Source of the DNA: BTUB01 sp964392765
GTDB taxonomy: Bacteria; Babelota; Babeliae; Babelales; Vermiphilaceae
Assembly: GCA_964392765.1 (NCBI GenBank)
Contig: CAYMRF010000006.1
Location: forward strand, 1-43,186
Direction: 5' to 3'
DNA: 43,186 nucleotides
The notes beneath the pieces are model-generated. The model saw nothing but the letters and a program-made list of their open reading frames with translations, was not told the origin of the DNA and ran no database searches. This document shows positions 23,735-32,277 of this stretch, in pieces (positions within the stretch are counted from its first letter, which is position 1; each line of letters starts with the position of its first letter). The position numbers were made by a program, and so were the translations under genes.

Positions 23735-24352
23735 TTACGCCGGACTTAACTGGCGATAGCCATGAACTATCATAAGCATAGCAATGGGAATGGTGATGAT
23801 TAAATTCCAAAGCAACGCTGCTATGAGAAGTAATCCGGTTATCCGCCAGAAATTATTTTTTGTTTTTTGATAACTTCTTCTAAAAGCCTCAATAACGCCG
23901 CAATTGGTATCGATCAGAGTAAAGAAAACCATTGAAAATTTTACCAGAAGATAAATTCCGGGAATGATTAACAGAATTAAGCCGGCAAAAATCATGAGAT
24001 TAAAAAGTATTGCCGCCCCTAAAAGCTTGAGAATCATTTTAAAACTAAATTGATCAAGAAATAACCGTAATGAAAATGGCTCTGCCCCTTGATCATAATA
24101 TCGTAATAATAGTTTTATGGGTAAAATACACGCAAAAAGGCCAAACACATAGAGCATAAAATATCCTATTGCTATAAACACAGGCGATATAAATGCAACC
24201 ATCATTAAGCTCAAAATAAGGATCGGGGTTAGGAGAATTAATAAAGAAAATCCCATCCATGCCAGCCAGAGTTTCACAAAATACCAGGGGTTTGAAACCA
24301 CGGCATTAACCGCATATAAAATGGCATCTTTTATCGATAATTGTTTGTTCAT
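23735..24352 (-). CDS. polytopic membrane protein, function unknown
   Basis: A 205-residue protein. GAGGGGAC precedes the ATG at 24352; a longer frame to 24472 is rejected because it would run into the divergent rarA start. Four to five membrane segments: LAWMGFSLLILLTPILILSL, VAFISPVFIAIGYFMLYVFG, ILKLLGAAILFNLMIFAGLI, LIIPGIYLLVKFSMVFFTLI and ITGLLLIAALLWNLIITIPI. LLLIIPGIYLLVKFSM and EAFRRSYQKTKNNFWRI resemble the membrane domains of DUF975/glycerophosphodiesterase-like proteins, but no family is assigned firmly. Confidence 0.75.
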   Translation of the reverse strand: MNKQLSIKDAILYAVNAVVSNPWYFVKLWLAWMGFSLLILLTPILILSLMMVAFISPVFIAIGYFMLYVFGLFACILPIKLLLRYYDQGAEPFSLRLFLDQFSFKMILKLLGAAILFNLMIFAGLILLIIPGIYLLVKFSMVFFTLIDTNCGVIEAFRRSYQKTKNNFWRITGLLLIAALLWNLIITIPIAMLMIVHGYRQLSPA

Positions 24353-24456
24353 AGTAAGCGTCCCCTCTTCTATTGTTTTTTTGATTTTTTGATATACTGA
24401 TATTGTATCATAGAATTTAGCCATAAAATATATTTTATTTAAAAATACAAAAAGAT

Positions 24457-25599
24457 ATGCAGCCACTCGCATCTAAAATCAGACCCTCATCCCTGGATCA
24501 ATTTGTTGGCCAAGCCCATTTAGTGGGTCCTGGCAAGCCTTTACGCGTGGCTATTGAAAAGCAGCATCTTTTTAGTTTTATTTTCTGGGGACCTCCCGGA
24601 GTGGGCAAGACAACCCTTGGCCGCATCTATGCCAAAGCAGTAGATGCGCAATACTTTGAGCTTTCAGCCGTTTCCACCGGTAAAGATGACATTAGAAAAA
24701 TTATCGAATTAGGCAAAAATCTCACGATTGAGCAAAAGCCTAAAATACTCTTTTTAGATGAAATTCACCGCTTTAATAAAGCACAACAAGATTATTTACT
24801 GCCTTTTGTGGAATCAGGCGAGCTCACTCTTATCGGCGCAACTACAGAAAACCCGAGCTTTGAGGTGATCCCCGCACTTCTCTCCCGCTGCAAAGTATTT
24901 GTGATGAAAGAGCTCACTGCGCAAGACATGCAAAAGATTATTGCCAGTACCGGCATTCCGGTAGATCAAGAATCACAAGACTGGCTGATTGCTATGGCTA
25001 ATGGCGATGCGCGCCAATTGATCTCAACGCTTGAAAATACGGCTAAGCTGTATAAGCAAATCACGGTAGAGAATCTTAAAAATGCCGTTCAAAATACCCA
25101 TTTACGCTACGATAAAAAAGCAGAAGAGCATTATAATACCATCTCCGCATTTATTAAATCGATGCGTGCCAGCCAACCCGATGCGGCCCTTTATTATTTA
25201 GCGCGTATGATCACGGCCGGCGAAGATCCAAAATTTATTGCCCGCCGCATGGTGATTTTTGCTTCTGAAGATATTGGCCTTGAAGATCCCATGGCGCTCA
25301 CAATTGCTAATAACGTATTTAGAGCGGTAGAAATTATCGGCTATCCTGAATGCGGCATTAATCTCGCCCATGGAGTTTGCTACTTATCTCACGCGCCTAA
25401 AAGTAAAGCATCTTATTATGCCTATCTTGAAGCCATGGAAGATGCAAAAAAGGAAGGGAACCTTGCGATCCCCCTCAAAATTCGTAATGCCCCTACCAAG
25501 CTGATGAAAGAGCTTGAATATGGCAAAGGCTATGAAAAATATACCAAAGAAGATCTTTTGCCTGAGAAATTAAAAGGCAGAAAGTATTTAACTAACTAA
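24457..25599 (+). CDS. rarA: replication-associated recombination protein RarA (AAA+ ATPase)
   Basis: RarA (MgsA) acts at stalled replication forks and interacts with SSB. The protein has 380 residues: Walker A GPPGVGKTT (45-53), Walker B LFLDEIHRFN (DEIH 101-104), sensor GATTENPSFEV, arginine-finger LLSRCKVF, then the clamp-loader-like C-terminal domain with FASEDIGLEDPMAL and PLKIRNAPTKLMKELEYGKG. The family end PEKLKGRKYL is present. It overlaps the converging IMP dehydrogenase-family gene by 12 bases. Confidence 0.95.
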   Translation: MQPLASKIRPSSLDQFVGQAHLVGPGKPLRVAIEKQHLFSFIFWGPPGVGKTTLGRIYAKAVDAQYFELSAVSTGKDDIRKIIELGKNLTIEQKPKILFLDEIHRFNKAQQDYLLPFVESGELTLIGATTENPSFEVIPALLSRCKVFVMKELTAQDMQKIIASTGIPVDQESQDWLIAMANGDARQLISTLENTAKLYKQITVENLKNAVQNTHLRYDKKAEEHYNTISAFIKSMRASQPDAALYYLARMITAGEDPKFIARRMVIFASEDIGLEDPMALTIANNVFRAVEIIGYPECGINLAHGVCYLSHAPKSKASYYAYLEAMEDAKKEGNLAIPLKIRNAPTKLMKELEYGKGYEKYTKEDLLPEKLKGRKYLTN

Positions 25600-27078
25600 C
25601 TGTTGCACATCATGCGGATGACTTTCACGAATTCCCGATGAAGTGATTTCTACAAATACTCCATTGCCGCGCAGTTGTTCAATCGTGGTAACGCCGCAAT
25701 AACTCATGCCTGAATATAAGCCGCCCAAAAGTTGCTGCACGCATTCAACCACGCTTCCTTTATAGGGCGTTAATGCTTCAACCCCTTCAGGCACAAAATC
25801 ATTCACGTTTCGCTTTTCATTCGCTTTGCTTGCGCGGCCAAGATTTGCGCCAAATGATGCCATTCCGCGCACCACTTTATACTTCTTGCCATTTTTCACA
25901 AACGGAATTCCCGGGCTTTCATCAGTGCCGGCAAGCAAGCTGCCCAGCATCACCGTTGATGCGCCCGCTGCAATCGCTTTGGTGATATCGCCAGAATATT
26001 TAATACCGCCATCAGCAATTACTGGCACGCCATATTTATCTGCCTCTTGCGCGCAATGCATCACCGCGCTTAACTGTGGATATCCGCTACCGGTAGTAAT
26101 GCGGGTGGTGCAGATTGATCCAGGCCCAATTCCTACTTTTATAGCATCCGCACCCGCTTCAATAAGTTCGCGAGTTCCCTGCACAGTTGCAACATTGCCG
26201 GCGATAATATCAATATGCGGAAATTTTAATTTAAGCTGTTTGAGTACCGCGATCTCTAATTCTGAATGGCCATGCGCAATATCTATTACTAAGACATCAA
26301 CGCCCGCCTCAACGAGCGCTGTTGCACGATCGATAGTATCTTCTTTCACGCCCACTGCGGCACCCACTAACAGTCTGCCTTGCGCATCAATAGATGCTGA
26401 TGGATACTCTGCCTTTACATAAATATCTTTGCTCGTAATAAGCCCAGCAATAGTATCATCGTCATTAATGAGTGGTAATTTTTCAATTCGGTGATCAATC
26501 ATTAATTGTTTTGCGTCTGCAATACTAATGTCAGGAGCTCCGACGATTAACCGTACGCGGGAAGTCATAAACTCAGAGACTAACTTTTTCTCATCAGGGC
26601 GAAATCTCATATCTCGATTAGTGATAATGCCTACCAATTTTTGTTGCGCATCAACTACTAATAATCCTTTAATATCATGTTCATTCATTAATGAGCGTGC
26701 ATCGCCCAGCGTTGCATCGCAAGAAATGGTCAGGGGATTTTTTATCACCGCATTACGATAGCGTTTTACGCGCTCAACCTCTTTTGCTTGCTGTTCTTTG
26801 GTATTAAAACGATGGATAATTCCAATACATCCTTGCTGCGCCATTGCGATGGCCATCGTAGATTCAGTGACCGTATCCATATTGGAGCTTATGATAGGTT
26901 TATCAAGCCAAATATTGCGCGTAAGTTTAGTTCTCGTACTCACTTGTTTGCGCGATTCTACCGTTGATTTTTGAGGGACTAAAAGCACATCATCATAACT
27001 ATATGCTTTTTCTAGAAATGCTACTTCTGCTTGCGCTGCGCAAATTACACTGAGTGAAATTGCTAGTATTTTTTTCAT
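25588..27078 (-). CDS. guaB: IMP dehydrogenase/GMP reductase family protein with N-terminal signal peptide
   Basis: IMP dehydrogenase oxidises IMP to XMP in GTP synthesis. The 496 residues include SYDDVLLVP (27-35), two CBS domains (about 110-225), the phosphate loop and catalytic Cys GIGPGSICTT (Cys323) and the end SGIRESHPHDV. Two oddities: residues 1-18 form a classic signal peptide (MKKILAISLSVICAAQA-E) with no alternative start before the catalytic domain. The mobile flap (GRASKANEKRNVNDFVPEG) lacks the Arg-Tyr pair normal in IMPDH, and ITTGSGYPQLSAV resembles GMP reductase. The exact reaction is therefore uncertain. Confidence 0.85.
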   Translation of the reverse strand: MKKILAISLSVICAAQAEVAFLEKAYSYDDVLLVPQKSTVESRKQVSTRTKLTRNIWLDKPIISSNMDTVTESTMAIAMAQQGCIGIIHRFNTKEQQAKEVERVKRYRNAVIKNPLTISCDATLGDARSLMNEHDIKGLLVVDAQQKLVGIITNRDMRFRPDEKKLVSEFMTSRVRLIVGAPDISIADAKQLMIDHRIEKLPLINDDDTIAGLITSKDIYVKAEYPSASIDAQGRLLVGAAVGVKEDTIDRATALVEAGVDVLVIDIAHGHSELEIAVLKQLKLKFPHIDIIAGNVATVQGTRELIEAGADAIKVGIGPGSICTTRITTGSGYPQLSAVMHCAQEADKYGVPVIADGGIKYSGDITKAIAAGASTVMLGSLLAGTDESPGIPFVKNGKKYKVVRGMASFGANLGRASKANEKRNVNDFVPEGVEALTPYKGSVVECVQQLLGGLYSGMSYCGVTTIEQLRGNGVFVEITSSGIRESHPHDVQQLVS

Positions 27079-27222
27079 TACCCACCTTAGTTTTATGAAT
27101 TAATTTTTCCAAATTTATCCGCCACAGTTAAGCGGGGCGGATTGTCAAACGGGGTGTAGAATAACCAGAATTAATAGCAAATACAAGAAAGACTTCTTGT
27201 TAACCAATTGTAGGTAAATAGC

Positions 27223-27235
27223 TATACTGCTTATT
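27223..27235 (+). promoter_or_regulatory. -10 element placed for a leaderless transporter mRNA
   Basis: TATACT (27223-27228) lies seven bases before the ATG at 27236, and no Shine-Dalgarno sequence precedes the ATG. Transcription would start at or next to the start codon. The -35 is not clear. Confidence 0.4.
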
Positions 27236-28495
27236 ATGAACAGATATTTTTCCAAGTTTTTTTTATTCTTTAAACGATTTTTAGCCTTTACGGGGCCCGG
27301 TTATTTGGTTGCCGTTGGCTACATGGATCCGGGCAATTGGGCAACCGATTTGGCCGGCGGATCGCGCTTTGGTTACACTCTACTTTGCGTAATTTTAATT
27401 TCTAATTTTATGGCCATCTTATTGCAATATTGTGCGCTTAAATTGGGAATTGTTACCGGTAAAGATTTGGCACGCGCATGCCGAGATTATTATTCAAAGC
27501 CGGTATCCATAATTTTATGGATCTTGGCTGAGTTGGCAGTAATTGCCACCGATCTTGCAGAAGTGATTGGCTCTGCGATTGGCCTACAACTTTTATTTGG
27601 AGTTCCCTTAACCTGGGGGGTTTGCATAACTGCTGCTGATGTTTTGTTGCTTTTGGCATTTACGCATAATCACATCAGAATAGTGCAAGCACTGGTGACC
27701 GCTCTTATTGGCGCTATCATTGCCTGCTTTGCCATTATTATATTTCTTGCTGAGCCTTCTTGGCAGGGAATCTTTGTGGGGCTTTTACCTTCAGTAGAGA
27801 TCATCAAAAATCCGGATATGCTTTATCTAGCGATTGGCATCTTAGGCGCAACCGTGATGCCTCATAACTTATATCTGCATTCGGCATTAGTAAAAAATGA
27901 TTCTGAAACTTCAACTGCTCAAAAAAAAGAATCTATCTTTTATTCGGCAATCGATACCTGCACCGCACTCACCTTTGCATTTTTTGTAAACGCGGCAATT
28001 TTAATTGTGGCCGCTGCAATTTTTTATGAGCGTGGCATGTATAATGTAGCCGAAATTCAGGATGCTTATTACTTACTTACTCCGCTTTTGAGCACCTCTG
28101 TTGCAAGCTTTGTTTTTGCTTTAGCGCTTTTGATTTCTGGGCAAAATTCTACGCTCACCGGGACCCTTGCTGGGCAAATTATCTTAGAAGGATTCATTAA
28201 TGTTAAAATTCCGGCGTGGATGCGCCGCTTGATCGGCCGTTTTATTACGATAATTCCGGCATTAATTGGCATTATGATTTTTGGCGAATGTTGTTTATCG
28301 CGCATGATGATTTTGAGCCAGATTGTTTTAAGCTTGCAATTACCTTTTGCCGTTTTTCCGTTAATTCAATTCACCAGCAGTTCGCGAATAATGGGCTCGT
28401 TTGCTAATTCCAAAATCACTAAAATTGCCGCGTATGGAATTGGCTGTTCTATTGTGATTGTGAATCTGCTTTTGCTTTACTTTCTTATTTTTTGA
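27236..28495 (+). CDS. mntH: NRAMP-family divalent metal (Mn/Fe) transporter
   Basis: Proton-coupled importer of Mn2+ or Fe2+ in the inner membrane. The protein has 419 residues and about 11 membrane segments. The metal-site motifs are present: DPGN in helix 1 (31-34) and GATVMPHNLYLHS in helix 6 (MPH 208-210), plus the conserved region GQNSTLTGTLAGQIILEGF. The N-terminus TGPGYLVAVGYMDPGNWATD is typical. For a host-dependent bacterium, metal import under host withholding is a sensible role (inference). It has no upstream Shine-Dalgarno site. Confidence 0.94.
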   Translation: MNRYFSKFFLFFKRFLAFTGPGYLVAVGYMDPGNWATDLAGGSRFGYTLLCVILISNFMAILLQYCALKLGIVTGKDLARACRDYYSKPVSIILWILAELAVIATDLAEVIGSAIGLQLLFGVPLTWGVCITAADVLLLLAFTHNHIRIVQALVTALIGAIIACFAIIIFLAEPSWQGIFVGLLPSVEIIKNPDMLYLAIGILGATVMPHNLYLHSALVKNDSETSTAQKKESIFYSAIDTCTALTFAFFVNAAILIVAAAIFYERGMYNVAEIQDAYYLLTPLLSTSVASFVFALALLISGQNSTLTGTLAGQIILEGFINVKIPAWMRRLIGRFITIIPALIGIMIFGECCLSRMMILSQIVLSLQLPFAVFPLIQFTSSSRIMGSFANSKITKIAAYGIGCSIVIVNLLLLYFLIF

Positions 28496-28564
28496 GATTC
28501 TTGCTTTCATACACCCTAAAATGCGATTCTAATCTTAATATTTAATTCTTTAGGGGAGTTTTTT

Positions 28565-28900
28565 ATGTTCAAGAATATTCTTGTATTGTTAAGCCTTTTT
28601 TCATACACATTTGTCACCGCCGTAACAACGCAAAAGCCATTATGCAAAGAGGGGACCTGTAGCTCAAGAAATGCACAAGGATGCAGCTGCTATTGCTCAG
28701 TAAAATGTGGGCCACGTGAAATCAAACCAGAAGATACACCAAAGTATGATGAAGAAACTGGCCAATGCTTCTGTGCACCCCGCGATAAAGCTCTCTACAA
28801 ACGAAATACCTGCGATATAAAAGAAGAAGCAAAGTTGCATGAGACATCAAAACTGCCAGAACGACCAAGACTTCAAGAAGAAGTAAGGTTTCAAAGATAA
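28565..28900 (+). CDS. exported Cys-rich small protein
   Basis: Unrecognised 111-residue protein. GGGGAG precedes the ATG. The signal peptide MFKNILVLLSLFSYTFVTAV is followed by TTQKPLCKEGTCSS. Nine Cys residues cluster in residues 27-84 (GCSCYCSVKCG; GQCFCAPR; KRNTCDIK), suggesting a disulphide-rich domain. The C-terminal third is charged and Pro-containing (KLPERPRLQEEVRFQR). It is a single-gene unit closed by a strong terminator. Function unknown. Confidence 0.75.
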   Translation: MFKNILVLLSLFSYTFVTAVTTQKPLCKEGTCSSRNAQGCSCYCSVKCGPREIKPEDTPKYDEETGQCFCAPRDKALYKRNTCDIKEEAKLHETSKLPERPRLQEEVRFQR

Positions 28901-28917
28901 AAATCGCATATAAATAA

Positions 28918-28943
28918 AAAGCGCGCCCTTAAAAGCGCGCTTT
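28918..28943 (+). terminator. rho-independent terminator of the Cys-rich protein gene
   Basis: Arms AAAGCGCGC / GCGCGCTTT with an eight-base loop; a short T-rich tail follows. Confidence 0.8.
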
Positions 28944-29052
28944 CTCTTGCAACGCAATCCTGCGCCTCTCTTATCATCTCATAGAAACTCTCATTTTTAT
29001 TTACTAGAATAAAAAATCCAAATTAAACAAACAAGCCGGTACTGGAATTTTA

Positions 29053-29766
29053 ATGATTAAAAAAGTTACCATATCTTATTTTGATGCTGAAAAAGAACTA
29101 GAAGCGTATTACGTGTGCCCATCCGATAAAAAATCACCCTTTGTAATCTTATGCCATGCATGGGCGGGCAGAGATGCTTTTATCATGGAAGCCGCTGATC
29201 GCATTGCCCAATGGGGATACAATGCATTAGCACTCGACATGTATGGTAAAAATGTTTTAGGAAAATCAAAAGAAGAGAATGCCGCGCTTAAAAAGCCTTT
29301 TATAGACGATCGCTCATTACTTAAAAGAAGAGTATTAAAAGGTTACGAACTTGCCGGCTCCCTTGCTGGCGTAGATACTGCACAAACTGCAGTTTTAGGC
29401 TTCGGATTCGGGGGCGTTTGTGCGCTCGATTTAGCACGAACGGGCGTTCCACTAGCGGGAGCAATCAGCGTGTATGGCCACTTTGAAGTTCCGGGTAATG
29501 TTGAAGTAAAACCAATACAGGCGCGCGTATTAATTCTTCAGGGAGTTAATGATCCGATTGCAACCGTTGATCAATTACAAATCTTTGGCAAAGAGCTTGA
29601 TACTACCAATACTCAATGGCAAGCAAATATATATGGCAACAGCATGCATGCCTTTATAAATCCCCAAGCAAATGCGCCTCAAGCAGGAATTGTTTATAAT
29701 CCGATTACTGCGCAAGCAGCATGGCAGGATATTGAAAATTTTCTTAAGCAGTTATGGGAAAAGTAA
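29053..29766 (+). CDS. dienelactone hydrolase-family protein lacking the nucleophile
   Basis: A 237-residue cytosolic alpha/beta hydrolase of the dienelactone hydrolase type. Family marks: LCHAWAGRDAF (oxyanion region), GYNALALDMYGK, GVNDPIAT (acid Asp167) and GNSMHAF (base His199). The nucleophile elbow, normally G-x-C-x-G-G, reads GFGFGG (116-121), with GGA (Gly118) where Cys is expected. Acid and base remain but the nucleophile is gone, so it may be a pseudoenzyme or use another mechanism. GGAATTTTA precedes the ATG. Confidence 0.88.
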   Translation: MIKKVTISYFDAEKELEAYYVCPSDKKSPFVILCHAWAGRDAFIMEAADRIAQWGYNALALDMYGKNVLGKSKEENAALKKPFIDDRSLLKRRVLKGYELAGSLAGVDTAQTAVLGFGFGGVCALDLARTGVPLAGAISVYGHFEVPGNVEVKPIQARVLILQGVNDPIATVDQLQIFGKELDTTNTQWQANIYGNSMHAFINPQANAPQAGIVYNPITAQAAWQDIENFLKQLWEK

Positions 29767-29795
29767 TTTTGAAACTCTCAGAAGAAGTAAAAAAA

Positions 29796-30647
29796 CTAAC
29801 TAATTTTCTTATAGCGTTCCCAGAGAGATTTATGATAGGTGTTATGCCCGCCATAATATCCGCTGATTACTTCAGTCTTACCAGCATTGGCTTTTTTAAG
29901 ACGTTCAGCAAATAACTGATCATCGCGATTGCCCAGAATGTCATCAGGGTTTTCAAAATAAAGCAGAATATTTAATGATAATCCTTTGAGATTATTCACC
30001 GATTCAATCGGCCGCATATTATTTTGTGCATAGCGTTTTGCAAGGGTTTCAAATTCAGGCGATCTGCCACGCGTATCCATAATCTCTTCAAATGATTTCA
30101 TAGGGCATTCAAGAATGATTGTTCCTCTCTGAATTGCGGCACGAATGGTCTCTTTATTTTCAGCAGAAATGCCAATTTTATGAAGCTCTTGATCATACGC
30201 ATTTGAATTTAAAACTGCCAACATATTAATAATCACCGCCCCACCCGCAGAAAAGCCGTAGAGATCAATTTTTTCTTGCTGGCCATCTATCACGCATTTT
30301 TTTATGAGATATAAAAATGGCAAAAGTTCATTGATACTCCCAAATGCACTCGTTTTTGGATCATATGCTCGTCGATGCAAATCGTAATCGGGGAAATTGA
30401 AGCTCACAATATGATCTTGAACCACTCCCATTGAATGAATTGAATCACCAATCTGATTATTAGCTCCATAGCCATGGCAGCAAATCATAATCGGCGCATC
30501 TTTGCGACTGCTTGGCAATACTTTTATGCCCAGATTATAAGAGAAAGGCGCTTTCTCTTTCTGCAAAACATGAGTTAATTTTTCTGCGGTAATGCCATGC
30601 ATTTGAAATCCTATACCACTCAAAATAAAAATTAATAATGGCTTCAT
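29796..30647 (-). CDS. exported alpha/beta hydrolase
   Basis: A 283-residue protein. The ATG at 30647 is preferred over a TTG at 30653. The N-terminus MKPLLIFILSGIGFQMHG is a signal peptide or anchor. Serine hydrolase features are present: MICCHGYGANN (oxyanion region), LYGFSAGGAV (nucleophile Ser133), an acid candidate in ENPDDILGNRDDQ and a His in YYGGHNTYH. It therefore looks catalytically complete, unlike the preceding gene. The substrate (lipid, ester or peptide) cannot be told. It converges with 29053-29766. Confidence 0.8.
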   Translation of the reverse strand: MKPLLIFILSGIGFQMHGITAEKLTHVLQKEKAPFSYNLGIKVLPSSRKDAPIMICCHGYGANNQIGDSIHSMGVVQDHIVSFNFPDYDLHRRAYDPKTSAFGSINELLPFLYLIKKCVIDGQQEKIDLYGFSAGGAVIINMLAVLNSNAYDQELHKIGISAENKETIRAAIQRGTIILECPMKSFEEIMDTRGRSPEFETLAKRYAQNNMRPIESVNNLKGLSLNILLYFENPDDILGNRDDQLFAERLKKANAGKTEVISGYYGGHNTYHKSLWERYKKIS

Positions 30648-30696
30648 AATCAATCTTTTTATTATACTCTATTAATATATCAACACATTAAGCTAC

Positions 30697-30702
30697 TATA
30701 AT
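30697..30702 (+). promoter_or_regulatory. perfect -10 box six bases before the arfB ATG
   Basis: TATAAT (30697-30702) lies only six bases before the ATG at 30709 with no room for a ribosome site, predicting a leaderless mRNA. The -35 is not clear. Confidence 0.45.
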
Positions 30703-30708
30703 AGTACT

Positions 30709-31137
30709 ATGAAAAACGATGTACTAGTAAATCATGGAATTATCATTCCCGAACATGAGCTTGAGATCACTTCCAGCAGATCTGGTGGTGCGGGCGGCCA
30801 ACATGTTAATAAAACCAGCACTAAAATTACGCTGCGCTGGAACGTGAAAAATTCTTCTGCACTTTCTGAAGAGCAAAAACAGCGAGTGTTAGAAAAGTTG
30901 GCTTCTCAAATCACCTCAGATGGCGATCTGATTATTCACAGCAGTACTACTCGCAGTCAAGAACAAAATAGAAAATTGGCGCTTGTTCGCTTAGGCCAAA
31001 TGATAGATAAAGCGCTCTATGTTGCAAAAAAGCGCAGGAAAACAAAAATTTCTGAAGGGGCAAAAGAGGCCCGATTAGAAGAAAAATCTCATCGTGGAAA
31101 GATTAAGAAGATGCGGAGCAAGATTGATTTTGAATAA
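30709..31137 (+). CDS. arfB: alternative ribosome-rescue factor ArfB
   Basis: ArfB (YaeJ) releases peptides from ribosomes stalled without a stop codon. The protein has 142 residues. The catalytic motif SRSGGAGGQHVNKT carries GGQ at 29-31. RWNVKNSSALSEEQKQRVLE and IIHSSTTRSQEQNRKLAL are typical of the family, and the basic C-terminal tail (KKRRKTKISEGAKEARLEEK) inserts in the mRNA channel. No tmRNA gene is in this window. The transcript is probably leaderless. Confidence 0.95.
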   Translation: MKNDVLVNHGIIIPEHELEITSSRSGGAGGQHVNKTSTKITLRWNVKNSSALSEEQKQRVLEKLASQITSDGDLIIHSSTTRSQEQNRKLALVRLGQMIDKALYVAKKRRKTKISEGAKEARLEEKSHRGKIKKMRSKIDFE

Positions 31138-31273
31138 CTGTCCACTAAAAAATTTTCAACTGTCGCTTTGATAGGCAAAACTTGCATTCATTTCCCCTTA
31201 TAATTATCATTGAAACAATAATTAGTATTGTTAAATCAATTTTTTTATATTCATCAACTCTTCAAGGCATACT

Positions 31274-32266
31274 ATGAAAATCTCTTTTCTTGAACCTGCA
31301 CGTCTCACTCAAATTATTGCGATAACCATAATTTTCGGATTTTTCCCTTCTCTCAATAGCATGGAAATGAAGAATTTTGGAGAAATAAGAGGTGTTACTG
31401 ACGGCGATAAAAAAGCTTACCAGCTTTACCTGAATTATGAGGAGCCGCTTGCGATATCTCAATCTCCGTTTAATTGCGATAAATATTCTGAAGAATTATC
31501 AGCGGAATCAACACCTCAAATCGCAGCCCTCGAAGAAAAAATTGTAAAATTAGTGGATGCCACTGGAGAGTCTACACTTGTATCAGCTTCAGAAAGCAAC
31601 TCTGCTCGTCTTAAAGAAATCGAGGATCAACTTAAAACTGCCATGCCTCAAGAGCTTTTAGATATGTTACGTAAAAGTGCAGTGATGAGCAGTGCACAAC
31701 TGCCTTACATAAACTCAGATCGCTACAAAGGAAGGTTTAAAGTTAACTTTAGAATGTTAATGCGAGAGGTTCTCGTCCATACGATCAATGCTGCAACGCA
31801 AGCGGGCAAAGTAAAAGAGACAGCTTTAAAAAAGAAACATGAAGAATCAAAAGATGAATTCGCATCGCTCGCGCTTAAAGAGCGGGAACAGGATGCACAA
31901 ATAGATGCATTACAAAAACAATTGGAAAGTATGAGGGCAGCGTTAAATAATAAAGCGTCTGCTGCCAAAGACCCAAAAAGACCTGACCTTATAAAAGAAA
32001 AAAACACCGATATTGAAGCGCCCCATGAAGAACAAGCAAAATTGCAAGCTCAGTTCGCCCCATTAAGTGAAAAAAATTACCAACTACCTCAACTCTCTAA
32101 TTCAGCCAAAGAGCAAGAACGTGATACACCAATAGATGCATCACCAAAGCCATTAGAGATGAAAATGTTGTTAAGCAGTAAAGCATCCGCTGCACAAGAC
32201 CAGAAAATGCCCTATCCTAGTTATTTACACGCGCTTTTGTATGGCAAACCAAATAATAAGAAATAA
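31274..32266 (+). CDS. exported coiled-coil protein with internal duplication
   Basis: Unrecognised 330-residue protein. AAGG precedes the ATG. The signal peptide ends near LNS-MEMKN. The central part is helical with coiled coils (KIVKLVDATGES; KKKHEESKDEFASLALKERE). Residues about 203-237 (EREQDAQIDALQKQLES ... NNKASAAKDPKRP) are repeated near the end (KEQERDTPIDASPKPLE ... SSKASAAQDQKMP), an internal duplication. The next gene starts 11 bases later, so both are probably co-transcribed. Confidence 0.75.
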   Translation: MKISFLEPARLTQIIAITIIFGFFPSLNSMEMKNFGEIRGVTDGDKKAYQLYLNYEEPLAISQSPFNCDKYSEELSAESTPQIAALEEKIVKLVDATGESTLVSASESNSARLKEIEDQLKTAMPQELLDMLRKSAVMSSAQLPYINSDRYKGRFKVNFRMLMREVLVHTINAATQAGKVKETALKKKHEESKDEFASLALKEREQDAQIDALQKQLESMRAALNNKASAAKDPKRPDLIKEKNTDIEAPHEEQAKLQAQFAPLSEKNYQLPQLSNSAKEQERDTPIDASPKPLEMKMLLSSKASAAQDQKMPYPSYLHALLYGKPNNKK

Positions 32267-32277
32267 TAAGGTAAATT

